In this document: positions 7,587-16,713 of the stretch, piece after piece
How the letters are laid out: each line of letters begins with the position of its first letter
How positions within the stretch are numbered: position 1 is the stretch's first letter
Source of the DNA: Chitinophaga sp. CB10
Lineage (GTDB): Bacteria > Bacteroidota > Bacteroidia > Chitinophagales > Chitinophagaceae
NCBI GenBank assembly: GCA_001870995.2
Contig: MLAV02000003.1
Location: 372,001-436,000, forward strand
Direction of reading: 5' to 3'
DNA length: 64,000 bases
Position numbers and translations under genes: made by a program
The notes under the pieces: model-generated
Told to the model about the DNA's origin: nothing
Database searches by the model: none
The model's input: the letters and a program-made list of their open reading frames with translations, nothing else

Positions 7587-10500
7587 ATGCAATTTATGCA
7601 AAAAAATGCTAATTGTAGTTGGTATGCTATGCCCGGAAATGTAGCACCGGACAGCCTCCGGAAAGGATCGGCGGACTGCGCCGGCACCGAGGAGGCAACT
7701 CTGGCAGAACGGCATATTCCACACGAGGGTATGGGTACCGGACTAAAAAAACTGCTGATTACAATGAAATTAACAGCATTGCTCTTCCTGGTATCTATCA
7801 TGCAGGTTGCGGCTGAAGTGAAAGCGCAGCATGTTTCATTTACCGGCCAGCGGGTTAGCCTGCAACGGGTGTTTTCCGCGATTGAAAAACAAACGGGATA
7901 CCTCGTGTTCTATAAAAAGGAAGTGCTGCAGCGCTCCCATGAAATCTCCATTAACGCAAAGGATGTTCCCTTAAACGACTTTATGGAGCTGGTACTCAAA
8001 GACCAGCCCGTAGACTATGAAATGGTGGCTAAAACCATCATCCTTAAACTAAGGGAAACACCTGCGCAAATGCAAAATACTTCCGCCTTTCAACAGGAAA
8101 AGCGCACCGGCCGCGTCACGGATAAAAAAGGGAGTCCCCTGCCCGGTGTATCCGTACTGGTTAAAGGACAGTCTAAAGGCGTTATCACTGACGGCGATGG
8201 CCGGTTTTCCATCTCCGCAAAGGCCGAAGACGTACTGGTATTTAACTTTATGGGATTCAAATCCCAGACCGTAACCGTGGGCGATCGCGCCAGCTTCAAC
8301 ATCGTCCTGGAAGATAACGTTTCCGGACTGGGGGAAGTGGTGATCACCGGTTACCAGAACGTAGCCAAAAAACTCTTTACCGGTTCCGTGACCAATATCT
8401 CCGGCGCTGACGTTAAGCAGGATGGTATTCTCGACGTTTCCCGCATGCTGGAAGGTAAAGTGGCCGGGGTATCCGTTCAAAATGTGTCCGGTACCTTCGG
8501 CGCAGCCCCTAAAATCCGCGTCAGAGGCGCCACCTCCATCACCGGTGAAAACAAACCGCTGTGGGTGGTGGATAACGTAGTACTGGAAGATATCGTAAAT
8601 ATCAGCAACGACCAGCTCTCCAGCGGGGATGCACTCACCCTCATCAGCTCCTCCGTTGCCGGCATCAATGCGGATGATATCGAATCCTTTACTATTCTGA
8701 AAGATGCGGCGGCTACCGCCCAGTACGGCGCCCGCGCTATGAACGGGGTGGTGGTAATCACAACCAAGAAAGGCCGCGCAGGCTCCACCCAGGTGAACTA
8801 CAGCGGCAACTTTTCCACTTTCCTCAAACCGGACTACAGCACGTTCAACATCATGAACTCTGCGGACCAGATGTCCGTTTACGCGGAAATGTACCGGAAA
8901 GGCAACCTGACTTCCAACATCGCTAATGAAAATACAGGAGGTGTTTATGCGAAGATGTACCGCCTGCTGAAGGAATACGATCCCGTTACAGGTAAATTTG
9001 CCCTGGAGAACACGCCGGAGGCACGTGCCGCCTTCCTGGAACGCTACGCGAAAGCCAATACTGACTGGTTCGGCCTGTTGTTTAAAAACTCCTTTGTGCA
9101 GGAACACTCCCTGAGTATTTCCTCCGGTTCTGAAAAATCCCAACACTACGTTTCACTGGGTTATTATAATGACAACGGCTGGTCTATTGCCGACCGCGTA
9201 AGCCGTTATACGGCTAACCTCCGCGGTAACTACAATATCACCAACAGGCTTACCGCCAACGTAATTGTGAACGGATCCATCAGGCAGCAGCGCGCACCCG
9301 GCACACAGGGCCGCTCCAGCAACGTGGTAGAAGGCGTGTACACCCGCGACTTCGATATCAACCCGTACAGCTTTGCCCTGAATACCAGCCGTACGCTCAC
9401 TGCTTACGATGAAAACGGGGAACTGGAATATTTCAACAGGAACTACGCGCCGTTCAATATCCTCCACGAACTGGAAAACAACTACATCAACCTGGATATG
9501 CTGGATACCAAGATCCAGGGCGAACTCGCATATAAAATCTCCAATGATTTTAACTTCAGAACGCTCGGCGCGATGCGCTTCGTGAAAACTACCCGCGAAA
9601 ACATCATCACCGAACATTCCAATATGGCGGAAGCCTACAGGTACATGCCTAATGCTACCGTAGCAGCAAATAACAGGTTCCTCTACCTGGATCCGGATCA
9701 TCCTGAAATCACAGTAAAAGTGCCTACCCTGCCTTATGGCGGTTTCTATAACAAGAACGACGACAAACTGGTAAACTACTACGTAAGAAACCAGCTGGAT
9801 TATAAGCACACCTTCAACGAAAAACACCTGGTTAATGCGTTCGTAGGTCAGGAGGTTAAATACACTGACCGCCAGAGCACCTTCAACAATGGTTTCGGTT
9901 ACCAGTACGATAAAGGCGGTACGCCGTTCACGGATTACCGTGTCATAAAGATGTTCCTCGAAAGTGGTTATAACTACTATGGAATGGAAAAGCAGTACGA
10001 CAGATACCTGTCCCTCTTCGCTAATGCCAGCTATTCCTACGATGGTAAATACGTATTCAACGGAACCGTACGTTACGATGGTTCCAACCGCATGGGTAAA
10101 TCCAGGAATGCACGCTGGCTGCCAACATGGACGGTGAGCGGTGCATGGAACCTCGACCAGGAAGAATTCCTCAAGGATAAACGCAATATCAGCTTCCTGA
10201 AGCTCCGTGCATCCTATGGTCTTACCGCCAGCATTGGTAGCGCTACCAACTCTTCCGTGGTATTCCAAAACAGCTCTGCCATCCGCCCGCGCCAGTCCGA
10301 ACTCGAGCCGCGTATTGAAATCCGGAACCTGGAAAACTCAGAGTTGACCTGGGAAAAGCAATATGAAGGAAACATTGGTGTGGACGCAGGCTTCTGGGGC
10401 GATAAGCTCAGCATCTCTGCGGATATCTACCAAAGAAACGGGTTTGACCTGATCAGCAGCATGCGTACTTCCGGCATCGGTGGCGAAGGCACCAAACAGG

Positions 10501-11348
10501 CAAACTATGCGGATATGAAGTCCCATGGCGCTGAGTTGACCATCGGTGGCCGGGTGATAAAAACCAAACAGTTCAACTGGTCTACCAACCTGACCTTCGG
10601 TTATAATAAGAATAAAATCACCAACCTGAAAAGCAAACCCCGCATCTACGACCTGATTATTCCTGAAGGTGGCGCGATGGAAGGGCATGCGGTGCGTGGC
10701 CTTTATTCTATCAACTTCCAGGGCCTGGATGAAAATGGTAAGCCTACATTCATCGATGAATCAGGTAACGTGGCCAGCGGCGTATATGTACAAAGCACCA
10801 ACAAGGATTACCTGATCTATGAAGGTTCCGTAGATCCAACCATTACCGGTGGCTGGAACAATACCTTCAGCTACAAAGGTTTTATCCTCAACTTCTTCTT
10901 CTCATACCAGGCAGGAAACAAGATCAGGCTGAACAACGAATTCGCACTCAACTATTCCGATGCGAACGCGATGCCTAAAGAGTTCCTGGACAGGTGGACT
11001 TTACCATTGGATGAAACTATTACCAACGTACCGTCTATCGCCGATTACGTTACCCGTAATAAAATTGGTTCCGTTTATCCCTATACCGTTTATAACTATA
11101 CCTCAGGCCGCGTAGCAGATGGCAGCTTTGTACGACTGAAACAACTGTCCCTCGCGTACAACCTGCCAGCCAACGTGGCTAAGCTGATACGTGCCAATAA
11201 CATTTCAGTGAAGCTGCAGGGTAATAACCTCTGGCTGGTATATGCCGACAAGAAGCTGAAAGGTCAGGATCCGGAGTTCTTTACTTCCGGAGGTGTGGCG
11301 ATGCCATTACCAAGACAATTTACATTCTCCTTAAAAGTTGGATTCTAA
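7587..11348 (+). CDS. SusC/RagA family TonB-dependent outer-membrane transporter with STN domain
   Basis: An up to 1253-residue TonB-dependent transporter. Domains in order are a signal segment (MKLTALLFLVSIMQVAAEVKAQ spans about residues 60-81), an STN domain (about 83-155, IEKQTGYLVFYKKEVL), a carboxypeptidase-D-regulatory-like domain (GRVTDKKGSPLPGVSVLVKG, about 172-250), a plug with the TonB-linked motif (LKDAAATAQYGARAMNGVVV, about 370-395) and a 22-strand-type barrel to the C-terminal Phe. The first 48 residues before MGTGLKK look non-native, so the true start may be at 7731 or 7764, although long leaders occur in this family. The STN domain makes it the probable signal-sensing partner of the upstream FecR/sigma pair. 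Its cargo is unknown. Confidence 0.95.
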   Translation: MQFMQKNANCSWYAMPGNVAPDSLRKGSADCAGTEEATLAERHIPHEGMGTGLKKLLITMKLTALLFLVSIMQVAAEVKAQHVSFTGQRVSLQRVFSAIEKQTGYLVFYKKEVLQRSHEISINAKDVPLNDFMELVLKDQPVDYEMVAKTIILKLRETPAQMQNTSAFQQEKRTGRVTDKKGSPLPGVSVLVKGQSKGVITDGDGRFSISAKAEDVLVFNFMGFKSQTVTVGDRASFNIVLEDNVSGLGEVVITGYQNVAKKLFTGSVTNISGADVKQDGILDVSRMLEGKVAGVSVQNVSGTFGAAPKIRVRGATSITGENKPLWVVDNVVLEDIVNISNDQLSSGDALTLISSSVAGINADDIESFTILKDAAATAQYGARAMNGVVVITTKKGRAGSTQVNYSGNFSTFLKPDYSTFNIMNSADQMSVYAEMYRKGNLTSNIANENTGGVYAKMYRLLKEYDPVTGKFALENTPEARAAFLERYAKANTDWFGLLFKNSFVQEHSLSISSGSEKSQHYVSLGYYNDNGWSIADRVSRYTANLRGNYNITNRLTANVIVNGSIRQQRAPGTQGRSSNVVEGVYTRDFDINPYSFALNTSRTLTAYDENGELEYFNRNYAPFNILHELENNYINLDMLDTKIQGELAYKISNDFNFRTLGAMRFVKTTRENIITEHSNMAEAYRYMPNATVAANNRFLYLDPDHPEITVKVPTLPYGGFYNKNDDKLVNYYVRNQLDYKHTFNEKHLVNAFVGQEVKYTDRQSTFNNGFGYQYDKGGTPFTDYRVIKMFLESGYNYYGMEKQYDRYLSLFANASYSYDGKYVFNGTVRYDGSNRMGKSRNARWLPTWTVSGAWNLDQEEFLKDKRNISFLKLRASYGLTASIGSATNSSVVFQNSSAIRPRQSELEPRIEIRNLENSELTWEKQYEGNIGVDAGFWGDKLSISADIYQRNGFDLISSMRTSGIGGEGTKQANYADMKSHGAELTIGGRVIKTKQFNWSTNLTFGYNKNKITNLKSKPRIYDLIIPEGGAMEGHAVRGLYSINFQGLDENGKPTFIDESGNVASGVYVQSTNKDYLIYEGSVDPTITGGWNNTFSYKGFILNFFFSYQAGNKIRLNNEFALNYSDANAMPKEFLDRWTLPLDETITNVPSIADYVTRNKIGSVYPYTVYNYTSGRVADGSFVRLKQLSLAYNLPANVAKLIRANNISVKLQGNNLWLVYADKKLKGQDPEFFTSGGVAMPLPRQFTFSLKVGF

Positions 11349-11359
11349 AGGTGAAAATT

Positions 11360-12811
11360 ATGAAAAGCAAATATTTATGTATCGCGTTGCTGGCCCTGAC
11401 GGCCGGAACCGGTTGCAGCAAATACCTGGAGCATGCGCCTGATCAGAGGGCGGAGCTCAACACGCCTGAAAAGGTTTCTGAATTACTTACCACCGCCTAC
11501 CCTGCTGCCAACTATTTTGTGATGGCAGAAGCGAGGTCCGATAACCAGATGGATGTGAGCACCACCGGCATTCAAAGCCCGGTAAATGCTGACTCCTATT
11601 TTTGGAAAGATGTTACTTCTACAAGTCAGGATGGCCCTACCTATTACTGGAATGCCTGTTATGAAGCCATTGCGGCAGCCAACCAGGCGTTGGCCGTATG
11701 TAATAGCGCTGTTAACCCCAAAGCCTATGAAGGGGCAAAGGGAGAGGCATTGTTAGCCAGGGCCTATGCACATTTCATGCTGGTGACGCTCTACTCAAAG
11801 GCATACGACCCTGCTACGGCGAGTACTGATCCCGGTATTCCGTATGTTACCGAACCGGAGAAGGTAGTCGTAAAGCAATACGACCGTAAAACGGTAGCCT
11901 ATGTATATGAGATGATTGAAAAGGATATCAAGGAAGGTATGCCTTTAATCAACGATAAATATGCCGTACCCGCCTACCACTTCACCAGAAGGGCCGCACA
12001 TGCATTTGCGTCCAGGTTTTATCTCTGGAAGAGAGATTGGGCGAAAGTGATTGAGGAAGCGAACCTGGCATTCCCTACCAACGACTTTGCAGCAAACGTA
12101 AGGCCATGGCTCAACTATCAGAGTGCAACCGTTACGGTAAACGACCTGCAGACATTTTATACCAACGCCACCAACCCAGGTAACCTGCTGCTCGGCGAAA
12201 CGGTATCTTCATTGGGTATTTACTATTACCGCTACCAGTACGCGATGACGCAGCCCCGCCTGAACCAGATCATTGCGCCGCTGGGTATCTCCTGGAACGC
12301 CCTGAAAACCTATAGCACCAGCTCTACTTTTTACTTCGTGATGAAGTACCTGGCATACTTCAAGCGTTCCAGCCTCAACGCGACTACCGGCGTGTATTAC
12401 ACCATGGTGCCCCTGCTCACCACAGAGGAGGTACTGCTGAACAGAGCGGAAGCGTTGCTGATGAGCGATAAGTATGAGGAAGCCCTGGCGGATATGAATA
12501 CCATGATGAGAACGCGTATTGTAAACTACAATACAACTACTCACCTTGTTACCAACGACAAGATTACCAAATACTACGAGTCGAGGACTACAGATAAAAA
12601 AGAAGCCTATCGCATGGCCATTCTCGATATCAGACGTGCGGAGTTTGTAAATGAAGGCATGAGATGGCTGGATATCCTCCGCCTGCAAATGCCGGTAACG
12701 CATACCACCGCCAAAGGAGAAGTATTTGAGCTGGCTGCGGACGATAAGAGAAAACTGCTGCAACTGCCGGAAGAAGTCACCTTGTCCGGTATTCCTCTTA
12801 ATCCTCGTTAA
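11360..12811 (+). CDS. SusD/RagB family nutrient-binding lipoprotein
   Basis: A 483-residue surface lipoprotein that should form the lid of the SusC transporter encoded 11 bp upstream. The leader MKSKYLCIALLALTAGTGC ends in a lipobox Cys, and the Tyr/Trp-rich TPR-bearing body (for example YYWNACYEAIAAANQALAVC) and the C-terminal LDIRRAEFVNEGMRWLDILR are diagnostic of SusD. A GTG three codons upstream is an alternative start. The ATG is preferred because it leaves a normal lipoprotein signal. It is co-transcribed with susC and the two following lipoprotein genes. Confidence 0.94.
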   Translation: MKSKYLCIALLALTAGTGCSKYLEHAPDQRAELNTPEKVSELLTTAYPAANYFVMAEARSDNQMDVSTTGIQSPVNADSYFWKDVTSTSQDGPTYYWNACYEAIAAANQALAVCNSAVNPKAYEGAKGEALLARAYAHFMLVTLYSKAYDPATASTDPGIPYVTEPEKVVVKQYDRKTVAYVYEMIEKDIKEGMPLINDKYAVPAYHFTRRAAHAFASRFYLWKRDWAKVIEEANLAFPTNDFAANVRPWLNYQSATVTVNDLQTFYTNATNPGNLLLGETVSSLGIYYYRYQYAMTQPRLNQIIAPLGISWNALKTYSTSSTFYFVMKYLAYFKRSSLNATTGVYYTMVPLLTTEEVLLNRAEALLMSDKYEEALADMNTMMRTRIVNYNTTTHLVTNDKITKYYESRTTDKKEAYRMAILDIRRAEFVNEGMRWLDILRLQMPVTHTTAKGEVFELAADDKRKLLQLPEEVTLSGIPLNPR

Positions 12812-12824
12812 TCTTACTGATTGT

Positions 12825-14156
12825 ATGAAAAAATATTGCTTACATATAATAGCACTGGCGGCAATCTGCCTGTTCTCCTGTAAAAAGGAAGACGATTTAA
12901 ATAAGCCCCTGGTAGGACTGGGAGGCGACACCTGGGCAAAAACAGCGCTTGATAACTGGATTTACAACACCTTTACCAAGCCGTATAACCTGGAAGTAAA
13001 ATACAGGTGGGATGGTACAGAACTGGATCCTACCAAAACCCTGGTTCCACCGGATAGCAGCCGGGTAAGGCCATTGATGGAAATGGTAAACAGCGCGTGG
13101 ATAGCGCCTTACGTAGCTGAAAAAGGTGCGGATTTCATCAAAATGTATTCTCCCAAACAATACATGCTGGTGGGTAGCGTGGAGTATAACACCGGCGGTA
13201 CTGTGAAGCTGGGTGAAGCCGAAGGCGGTTTCAGGGTAACGCTTTACAATGTGAATAACTTTGATAAAACCAACCGTGCCAATGTGCAGCAGGTACTCAA
13301 GACTATTCACCACGAGTTTACCCACATCCTCCATCAAACCGTGGAAATCCCCAAAGAATATCCGTTGCTGACCGGTGGAGGTTACACTTCCGACTGGAAT
13401 AACCAGACCTTGACGCAAGGCCTCGCGCTGGGCTTTATATCCCAGTACGCCAGAGCCGCTCCCAACGAGGATTTCGCCGAAATGGTATCTATCATGCTCA
13501 CACAGGGCCGTGGCGGATATGAAACCCTGCTGCGTACTAGCGGTACCAACGTAACGGTGCTGCGCCAGAAAGAAAATATCGTTGTCAGCTACTTTAAGCA
13601 AACATGGGGGATTGATTTCACTTCGCTGCAAACAAAAGTGCAGAAAGACCTGAACAGCTACTCCAAATCGCTGGCATTTGCGCAGATCGGGTTTAGTAAG
13701 GCATTTTCCCAGATTACCATTAACCCGGCGCTGGTAGGCGAACAATCTGATAAGTTTAATACAGCTTGGGAAACGGCTAAGGCCAATTTCATGAAGGCCA
13801 GCTCCTCTGCGCTGTACGCCCTGGAGAGCATTAACATCGTATTTCCAACGGCTACTACCATGCAGCTGAAGGTGAATTTCCGCGCTACAGCCGGTACTAA
13901 CTCTGGTAATTTATTCACAGGAACGTACACTTACAACGTTACTGCGAACACTACAGCGGAAACCAACACATTTGCCTACGCCAGCGCAGATGCAAACGGT
14001 ACTGCCCTGTCAGCGGCAGCCAAACCACTGACGGATTACTTCAGCGGCGCCTTTGCCATGAAATATTTCTATACGCAGGATGTCAAAGTGGAATATGGTG
14101 GCCTGCAGAAAGCGGATGATGCTACCTCATTTACATTCGGAATATTAAACCTGTAA
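12825..14156 (+). CDS. Substrate import-associated zinc metallohydrolase lipoprotein
   Basis: A 443-residue lipoprotein (leader MKKYCLHIIALAAICLFSC, then a Lys/Asp-rich stretch) with a zincin motif HHEFTHILHQ in which HEFTH lies at about residues 163-167. The segment APNEDFAEMV about 50 residues later could provide the third ligand. This matches the Bacteroidota family of SusC/D-associated zinc metallohydrolases (putative zinc-binding metallopeptidase, TIGR04549-type). It probably cleaves or processes the substrate at the cell surface before import. The frame is open upstream into susD, but the ATG at 12825 gives the lipoprotein signal. The next gene overlaps by one base (TAATG). Confidence 0.87.
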   Translation: MKKYCLHIIALAAICLFSCKKEDDLNKPLVGLGGDTWAKTALDNWIYNTFTKPYNLEVKYRWDGTELDPTKTLVPPDSSRVRPLMEMVNSAWIAPYVAEKGADFIKMYSPKQYMLVGSVEYNTGGTVKLGEAEGGFRVTLYNVNNFDKTNRANVQQVLKTIHHEFTHILHQTVEIPKEYPLLTGGGYTSDWNNQTLTQGLALGFISQYARAAPNEDFAEMVSIMLTQGRGGYETLLRTSGTNVTVLRQKENIVVSYFKQTWGIDFTSLQTKVQKDLNSYSKSLAFAQIGFSKAFSQITINPALVGEQSDKFNTAWETAKANFMKASSSALYALESINIVFPTATTMQLKVNFRATAGTNSGNLFTGTYTYNVTANTTAETNTFAYASADANGTALSAAAKPLTDYFSGAFAMKYFYTQDVKVEYGGLQKADDATSFTFGILNL

Positions 14157-15478
14157 TGAACATGATTAAGAAAATCGCACTATATACAATATTGTCAGCG
14201 CTGGCATTTTCAGCCTGCAAAAAAGCGGATGATCCTTTCATGGAAGATCCGGATAAAAGACTGGCTGCCCGCCTGGCAGAAGATGAGCAGTTGCTGACCA
14301 GCGCTGAATTTGGCTGGAAAGCTACTATTTACCCTAAAGGCGGAAAAGGCTTCAGCTATTATTTTAAGTTCGGTAAGGATAATTCAGTGGAAATGATGGG
14401 CGACTTTGACGCTACCACGGCTACCACGCTGAAGTCTTCCACCTACAGACTAAAAGCCTTGCAATGGCCTACGCTGATATTTGATACCTACAACTACATC
14501 CACCTGCCAAATGATCCGGCTCCTGGTGTGAGCGGAGGCGCTGCCGGCGCAGGCTTGCAGTCCGACTTCCAGTTTGCCATGGATAAAATGAAAGGCGATA
14601 CCTTTTTCCTGAATGGAATTGACCGCGGTAACGTAATGACCATGGTGAAGCTCACCAGTGACGAGCAGAAGGAGATATTGGCCGGTAAGGTAGCGCAAAA
14701 CATGACCAGCATGAACGGATATGCATCAACTGTTCGTTATCCTAATCTTACAATGGAGGATGGCAAGCAGATGGACGTGTCTATTTCACCGGCTTCCCGT
14801 CGTGTACGAATTAGCTACCAGATAGATGATACCAATGTTTTCAGTAAATCCAGGGGTTTTGCCTATACCGTTAGAGGCGTTATTCTTGACTCAACGGTAA
14901 CGTACAAGGGGTTTGCTATCAGGGAGCTCATCTGGGATGCTGATAAGAGCAACTATTTTGTGCAGAATGGGGACAAGAAGATTTACCTGGGTTCCGGTAT
15001 CATACCTGTTGTGCCTTTGGCGGCTGTATTTGGAGTAGGTAAGGATTATACGTCAATAGACTATACGCCCGCTACCCTGAAAGGTACTATGGGTACTGAT
15101 TTTGACGCGGCCTTCACCAACAGCTCAAATCTGTTTAAAGGCGGAAGTGCCACTTTGAATACCGTAAGGTTGATCCTTAATTCAGACAACACGTACACCT
15201 TGAGGTTTAACTATGTTACCACAGGATCCCTTGTTGCCAACATCATTTACACTCCTGTTAAAAATGCAGATGGTTCATTCAATCTGGTCTTTACATCCCA
15301 GGATAATAATGCTGGCGTTAGAGCTGCTGCTATCGCGCCTGTCAAAAATTATTTTGAAAATACCGCATTCAAAATAAGCTGGGTGACTAATACGATTTCC
15401 GGGTCTGTATTAACATTAGGTGGCCTTGTTAAAGCAACTGATAATAAGCAGTTTTTCTATGGCGTGGTAGGAAACTAG
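14156..15478 (+). CDS. DUF4302 domain lipoprotein
   Basis: A 440-residue predicted lipoprotein (leader MIKKIALYTILSALAFSAC). The body contains the segment LAARLAEDEQLLTSAEFGWK and beta-rich repeats typical of DUF4302. That family recurs next to SusC/SusD and the zinc metallohydrolase lipoprotein in Bacteroidota. Its biochemical role is unknown; an accessory surface-binding component of the transporter is an inference from context. Its ATG overlaps the stop of the metallohydrolase gene, so translational coupling is likely. It is the last gene of the operon and is followed by a strong hairpin. Confidence 0.85.
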   Translation: MNMIKKIALYTILSALAFSACKKADDPFMEDPDKRLAARLAEDEQLLTSAEFGWKATIYPKGGKGFSYYFKFGKDNSVEMMGDFDATTATTLKSSTYRLKALQWPTLIFDTYNYIHLPNDPAPGVSGGAAGAGLQSDFQFAMDKMKGDTFFLNGIDRGNVMTMVKLTSDEQKEILAGKVAQNMTSMNGYASTVRYPNLTMEDGKQMDVSISPASRRVRISYQIDDTNVFSKSRGFAYTVRGVILDSTVTYKGFAIRELIWDADKSNYFVQNGDKKIYLGSGIIPVVPLAAVFGVGKDYTSIDYTPATLKGTMGTDFDAAFTNSSNLFKGGSATLNTVRLILNSDNTYTLRFNYVTTGSLVANIIYTPVKNADGSFNLVFTSQDNNAGVRAAAIAPVKNYFENTAFKISWVTNTISGSVLTLGGLVKATDNKQFFYGVVGN

Positions 15479-15492
15479 TATCTTTTATATGT

Positions 15493-15534
15493 GGCATCTT
15501 CAATCCGTGTACTTTTTGCGTGATTGAAGATGCC
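15493..15534 (+). terminator. Long hairpin ending the SusCD-metallohydrolase operon
   Basis: GGCATCTTCAATC and GATTGAAGATGCC form a perfect 13-bp stem with a 16-nt loop. It lies 14 bp after the DUF4302 stop. No T-tract follows on the plus strand (CTCCTTGCG), so it may be an RNA-stabilising 3' end or a factor-dependent terminator rather than a classical intrinsic one. Confidence 0.55.
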
Positions 15535-15585
15535 CTCCTTGCGTACCCACGCAATCCCGGTTCATTCAGGAGCTTATCCTCAAAT

Positions 15586-16563
15586 TTACCCCGGATACGC
15601 ATACGCCTCCGCCACCCACTCAAACGCCCCGTCCTTCTTCCGCGCATGCCCTATCCCCGGCCATGGCAAATGATAAGCAAATATCGGTGTAGCCGATGCC
15701 GTTAGCCGCGCCAATACCTTCTTACGGGTGGCCGCCGCCAGCTGCAGATCGGTATCTCCATTGAATCCCCATTCCGGATGCGGAAATAACAGCACATCGG
15801 AATGTATCAAATCCGCTACGTGCACAATAGACTGCCCGCCGGAATAAATATGCGTAATGGTATGCCCCGGCGTATGGCCTGGCGCAATTTCCAGTTTAAT
15901 GCAATCATGCAGCACCAGCCCGTCTTCAAACAAATGCAGCTTAGGCTTGATGGTAGTCAGCACCTGCTGGGTAGCTTTGGTAAACACTTTCAGCAGCGCT
16001 TTATCTTCGAAGGCGGATTTACTGAAGTCCTGCTGATCCGCCATCCAAAAGTCATGTTCAATGCGGGAAATATAATATTCCGCATTCGGGAAATTAGGCG
16101 CCCCGCCGGCGTTCAGCACACCGCCGATATGATCAGGATGGCCATGCGAAATAATGATCGTAGTAATATCAGCCGGTTGTATCCCCGCATCCGCCAGGGA
16201 ATTCAGCAGCCAGCCGGAGTTTTTGCCAAAGGCATTGCCGGTGCCGGTATCTATCAGTATCACCTGGTCCTGCTTTTTTACCAGCAGCATATTCATCCCA
16301 AGGTCCACATGGTCCGTTGGGCGGAAGCTCTTTTGCAGCAGGTCATTCACGGCCTTTGCAGGCACGCCCGGCGCAAAGTTGGGCTGTACCTTATCCATAT
16401 GGATAAAGCCGTCCGTAACGGTGATCAGTTCCAGCTCTCCCAGGCGGAATTGATGGAACGGCCTGGTTACAGGCGTTGCAACAGCGGCAAACAGATTTTT
16501 AAGAGGCAAAGCAGCGCCGGCGCCCGCCAGCAGCATATTTCGGATTAACGTTCTTCTGTTCAT
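15586..16563 (-). CDS. MBL-fold metallo-hydrolase, exported
   Basis: A 325-residue metallo-beta-lactamase-fold hydrolase. The start MNRRTLIRNMLLAGAGAALP looks like a signal with a twin-Arg, so Tat export to the periplasm is possible; the frame could run 35 codons further upstream, but without a family match. The zinc site is seen as ISHGHPDHIGG (HxHxDH), the GHTPGHT motif, HVADLIHS (bridging Asp) and a C-terminal His in YHLPWPG. The substrate is unknown; lactonase- or esterase-like members have the same layout. It lies downstream of the GH31 gene on the same strand but is separated from it by a terminator. Confidence 0.88.
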   Translation of the reverse strand: MNRRTLIRNMLLAGAGAALPLKNLFAAVATPVTRPFHQFRLGELELITVTDGFIHMDKVQPNFAPGVPAKAVNDLLQKSFRPTDHVDLGMNMLLVKKQDQVILIDTGTGNAFGKNSGWLLNSLADAGIQPADITTIIISHGHPDHIGGVLNAGGAPNFPNAEYYISRIEHDFWMADQQDFSKSAFEDKALLKVFTKATQQVLTTIKPKLHLFEDGLVLHDCIKLEIAPGHTPGHTITHIYSGGQSIVHVADLIHSDVLLFPHPEWGFNGDTDLQLAAATRKKVLARLTASATPIFAYHLPWPGIGHARKKDGAFEWVAEAYAYPG

Positions 16564-16670
16564 CGGATTGAGGAAATTTTCACCAAAGGTATTGGCATCC
16601 GGTATCTGTGACAAGTAGTTACAAAAAAGAAAGGTACGCACCAAATGGGTACTATTGCTGAAAATCAAGC

Positions 16671-16703
16671 AAATAAAAGGGCCTCCCTGGAAGCAGGGAG
16701 GCC
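16671..16703 (-). terminator. Intrinsic terminator after the GH31 gene
   Basis: On the minus strand GGCCTCCCTG-CTTC-CAGGGAGGCC is a perfect 10-bp stem with a CTTC tetraloop, followed by CTTTTATTT. It closes the SusC-SusD-GH31 transcript. Confidence 0.9.
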
Positions 16704-16713
16704 GTATCCCTAC

